Below are positions 13,676 through 15,320 of a stretch of 15,320 nt of DNA, one piece after another. The stretch lies in NCBI GenBank assembly GCA_947501315.1, contig CANMXH010000033.1, forward strand, positions 1 to 15,320. The letters run 5' to 3'. Below the pieces are notes generated by a model. That model made no database searches. It was not told the DNA's origin and saw only the letters and a program-made list of their open reading frames with translations. Position 1 is the first letter of the stretch. Each line of letters starts with the position of its first letter. This stretch comes from Caulobacteraceae bacterium (GTDB taxonomy: Bacteria > Pseudomonadota > Alphaproteobacteria > Caulobacterales > Caulobacteraceae). The position numbers were made by a program, and so were the translations under genes.

Positions 13676-14372
13676 AAGGCTTTCGTTCCCCAAACAGTGA
13701 CGAACCGACGCGGACATGGGTCGCGCCGAAGCGGATCGCGGTCTCATAGTCGCCGCTCATCCCCATCGACAGGGCCTCCAGCCCATGACGATGGGCAATC
13801 TTGCGCAGCAGGGCGAAATGCGGTCCCGGTGCCTCTTCGGCCGGCGGGATACACATCAGACCCTCGACGATCAGGCCGAGGGCGCGGGCATGGTCGAGCA
13901 GTTCGCTGACCCCGCCGGGCAGGACGCCGGCCTTCTGGGGCTCGGCACCGGTGTTGACCTGGATCAGCACGTGAACCGGTTTGCCGGCACGGGCGCCCGC
14001 CGCCGCAAGGGCGTCGGCCAGCTTCGGCCGGTCCAGGGTCTCGATGACGTCGAACAGGGCCACGGCCTCGGCGGCCTTGTTCGACTGCAAGGGCCCGATC
14101 AGCCGGAGTTCAAGGCCCGGGACGCTGTTGCGAAGCCCGTCCCAGCGGCCCTGCGCCTCCTGCACCCGGTTTTCACCAAACACCCTCTGGCCGGCGGCAA
14201 GCGCCGCATCGATCGCCTCGGCCGGCTGGGTCTTGGATACTGCGGTCAGGGTCACGCTGCCCGGAGCCCGGCCTGCGGCACCGCAGGCATCGGATATGCC
14301 GCGCCGGACACGCTCAAGCCGGGCGGCGACCGCGCTGGACGGCGGAGCGGGATCGGGAGAAGAGAGGGTCAT
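13662..14372 (-). CDS. yggS: YggS/PROSC-family PLP-binding homeostasis protein
   Basis: A 236-residue single-domain PLP-binding TIM-barrel protein that buffers pyridoxal 5'-phosphate and affects amino-acid and vitamin B6 balance; no enzyme activity is established for the family. The PLP lysine is in AVSKTQP (Lys47). Other signatures are FGENRVQEAQ (65-74), LIGPLQSNK (91-99), IQVNTGAEPQKAG (137-149), GLMCIPP (171-177), LSMGMSGDYETAI (201-213) and VRVGSSLFGER (220-230). The usual His before IGxLQxNK is replaced by Arg-Leu here (LRLIGPLQ). The ATG at 14372 is chosen as the last ATG before the conserved ARLERVRRGI; the open frame continues far upstream but without homology. The start overlaps the divergent ThiE-like start (CATG). 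Confidence 0.95.
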   Translation of the reverse strand: MTLSSPDPAPPSSAVAARLERVRRGISDACGAAGRAPGSVTLTAVSKTQPAEAIDAALAAGQRVFGENRVQEAQGRWDGLRNSVPGLELRLIGPLQSNKAAEAVALFDVIETLDRPKLADALAAAGARAGKPVHVLIQVNTGAEPQKAGVLPGGVSELLDHARALGLIVEGLMCIPPAEEAPGPHFALLRKIAHRHGLEALSMGMSGDYETAIRFGATHVRVGSSLFGERKPSETP

Positions 14373-15021
14373 GAACCGGGCGGACGCCAAAATCCTGTGG
14401 GAAGCTGCCAGCGTCCTCGCACGGGACGCCGCCAAAGTCAGCGGCGCGCGCGATCGCGCCGGACCGAACCTGCCTCCATTGCTGTTCTTCACCGACCCGG
14501 ACCGGACGCCGCGGCCCTGGGAGACAGCAGCGCGACTGCCGGCAGGCTCTGGCGTGGTGTTCCGGCATTTCGGCCGGGCCGACGCCCCTGAGACGGCCCT
14601 GCGGTTGCGGGAGGCGACGCGGGCTCGCGACGGCCTGCTGTTGATCGGACTGGACACGGACCTTGCCGAGAGGGTCGGGGCCGACGGGGTCCACCTGCCC
14701 GGGCGAGCGCTGGATCTGGCGGCTGGGCTGGCCGCGTCCCGGCCGGACTGGATCATCACGGGCGCGGCCCATTCCCGGCTTGCATTGGACACGCCGGGTC
14801 TGACGGCCCTGATCGTCTCACCGGTGTTTCCAGCGGGGGGGCCCTCGTCAGTTCGCCAGGCCCTGGGTCTGGAAGGATTCACCGCACGGGTCGAGGCCGC
14901 CCCCTGTCCGGTGTACGCCCTCGGCGGGATCGACAGCGGCAACGTCGGCGGCCTGGCGGGCTCGGGAGCATGCGGGATTGCAGGCGTGTCGGCGTTCCAG
15001 TCAGCTTTCGGGCCGGACTAG
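14371..15021 (+). CDS. Thiamine-phosphate-synthase (ThiE/TenI)-like protein
   Basis: A 216-residue ThiE/TenI-fold protein. True ThiE joins HMP-PP and thiazole phosphate to thiamine phosphate. The fold signs are present: PLLFFTDPDRTP (36-47), VGADGVHLP (102-110), VSPVFPAGG (149-157) and ALGGIDSGNV (183-192), the phosphate-binding loop. Key ThiE residues are changed: the usual IND(R/D) reads IGLDTD (92-97), losing Asn-Asp, and the Asp of HLGQxD is absent (HLPGRALD). The PTxTK region reads PAGGPSSV. Catalysis as a synthase is therefore doubtful; a TenI-like or other role is possible. ATG 14371 has AGAGAGGG just upstream. It diverges from yggS with overlapping starts and its stop overlaps the convergent ntrZ-like stop. 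Confidence 0.8.
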   Translation: MNRADAKILWEAASVLARDAAKVSGARDRAGPNLPPLLFFTDPDRTPRPWETAARLPAGSGVVFRHFGRADAPETALRLREATRARDGLLLIGLDTDLAERVGADGVHLPGRALDLAAGLAASRPDWIITGAAHSRLALDTPGLTALIVSPVFPAGGPSSVRQALGLEGFTARVEAAPCPVYALGGIDSGNVGGLAGSGACGIAGVSAFQSAFGPD

Positions 15022-15320
15022 AAGCGGAAGACCGATTCCAGCCTGAAGCGCGGCGCAGCGCGGCGGTCGGTCTGGGGCGCACGGGCGGGGTCACTCTCGG
15101 TGTCGGCCAGACCAGCGGCGGCACCGACGCGCAGGCGCGGGTTGACGCGGTAGTAGGCTCCGGCCTCAACGTCACCGAGATTGCTCTCGCGGCCGACCGG
15201 CTGGCTGAGATTGAAATCCAGACCCCAGCGGCCGCGCTCCGTGAACCGAAGGCGCGAGGAACCGGGCTGGGCCGCAGCGGCGCGGGCGGCCTGGGCTTCG
15301 GAGAGGGAAAGGGCAGGCGA
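15018..15320 (-). CDS. ntrZ: NtrZ-like periplasmic regulatory protein (5' truncated by window)
   Basis: The last 100 codons of a minus-strand gene; the start lies beyond the window. Visible residues begin SPALSLSEAQAARAAAAQ, which looks like the end of an exported N terminus, then SSRLRFTERGRWGLDFNL, SQPVGRESNLGDVEAGAYYRV, NPRLRVGAAAGLADTESD and RLESVFRF at the end. This matches what I remember of NtrZ of Caulobacter, a periplasmic protein thought to control the NtrY sensor kinase, and cenR and ntrZ are also near each other there. The short beta-rich body with terminal Phe resembles outer-membrane proteins, the main alternative. The stop TAG shares CTAG with the convergent ThiE-like stop. NtrYX itself is not in the window. 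Confidence 0.7.
   Translation of the reverse strand, partial: SPALSLSEAQAARAAAAQPGSSRLRFTERGRWGLDFNLSQPVGRESNLGDVEAGAYYRVNPRLRVGAAAGLADTESDPARAPQTDRRAAPRFRLESVFRF

Overview
The window is a GC-rich, gene-dense stretch of an alphaproteobacterial chromosome. Codon use, the gene set and the neighbourhood (a CenR-type response regulator beside YggS and an NtrZ-like protein; CnoX with a Lon-domain protein, Trm112 and a UbiH-family gene; ftsK-lolA-xth) suggest Caulobacterales, most likely Brevundimonas or a close relative. The taxonomic call is inference from protein resemblance, not from a search. No phage, insertion sequence, CRISPR array, tRNA or rRNA was seen.

Layout. 1-483: 3' end of purH (+), with an in-frame TAG at its extreme left edge. 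491-600: an intergenic inverted-heptamer element. 633-2218: two tandem paralogous serine-type dienelactone-hydrolase-like enzymes (+). 2291-4758: rpe and a heparinase II/III-family protein (+), coupled by a GTGA overlap. 4832-6695: a CnoX-like thioredoxin-TPR protein, a Lon substrate-binding-domain protein and a small Trm112-family protein (+); a second heptamer element sits just before the last gene. 6692-8244: a UbiH/COQ6-type FAD hydroxylase and a small putative lipoprotein (-), ending in a 4-bp tail-to-tail overlap with the Trm112 gene. 8367-11543: ftsK and lolA (+). 11544-11890: a 347-bp gene-free stretch holding a probable small RNA with its own promoter and terminator, two perfect 39-bp direct repeats, and a large hairpin abutting xth. 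11891-12685: xth (+). 12702-14372: yggS, cenR and a 61-residue two-helix membrane peptide (-). 14371-15021: a thiamine-phosphate-synthase-like protein (+) whose start codon overlaps that of yggS. 15018-15320: 3' part of an NtrZ-like periplasmic regulator (-), overlapping the previous stop at CTAG.

Most genes are conserved housekeeping or envelope functions: purine synthesis, pentose phosphate metabolism, proteostasis, ubiquinone synthesis, chromosome segregation, lipoprotein transport, DNA repair and envelope regulation. The novelty lies mainly in non-coding DNA: the candidate small RNA after lolA, the two heptamer elements sharing an identical 12-bp core, the 39-bp repeat pair, and a helical-phase TTTCA(C/G) array upstream of cenR. 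Among proteins, the ThiE-like enzyme lacks the usual metal-binding residues, and two small proteins (lipoprotein, membrane peptide) have no known role.
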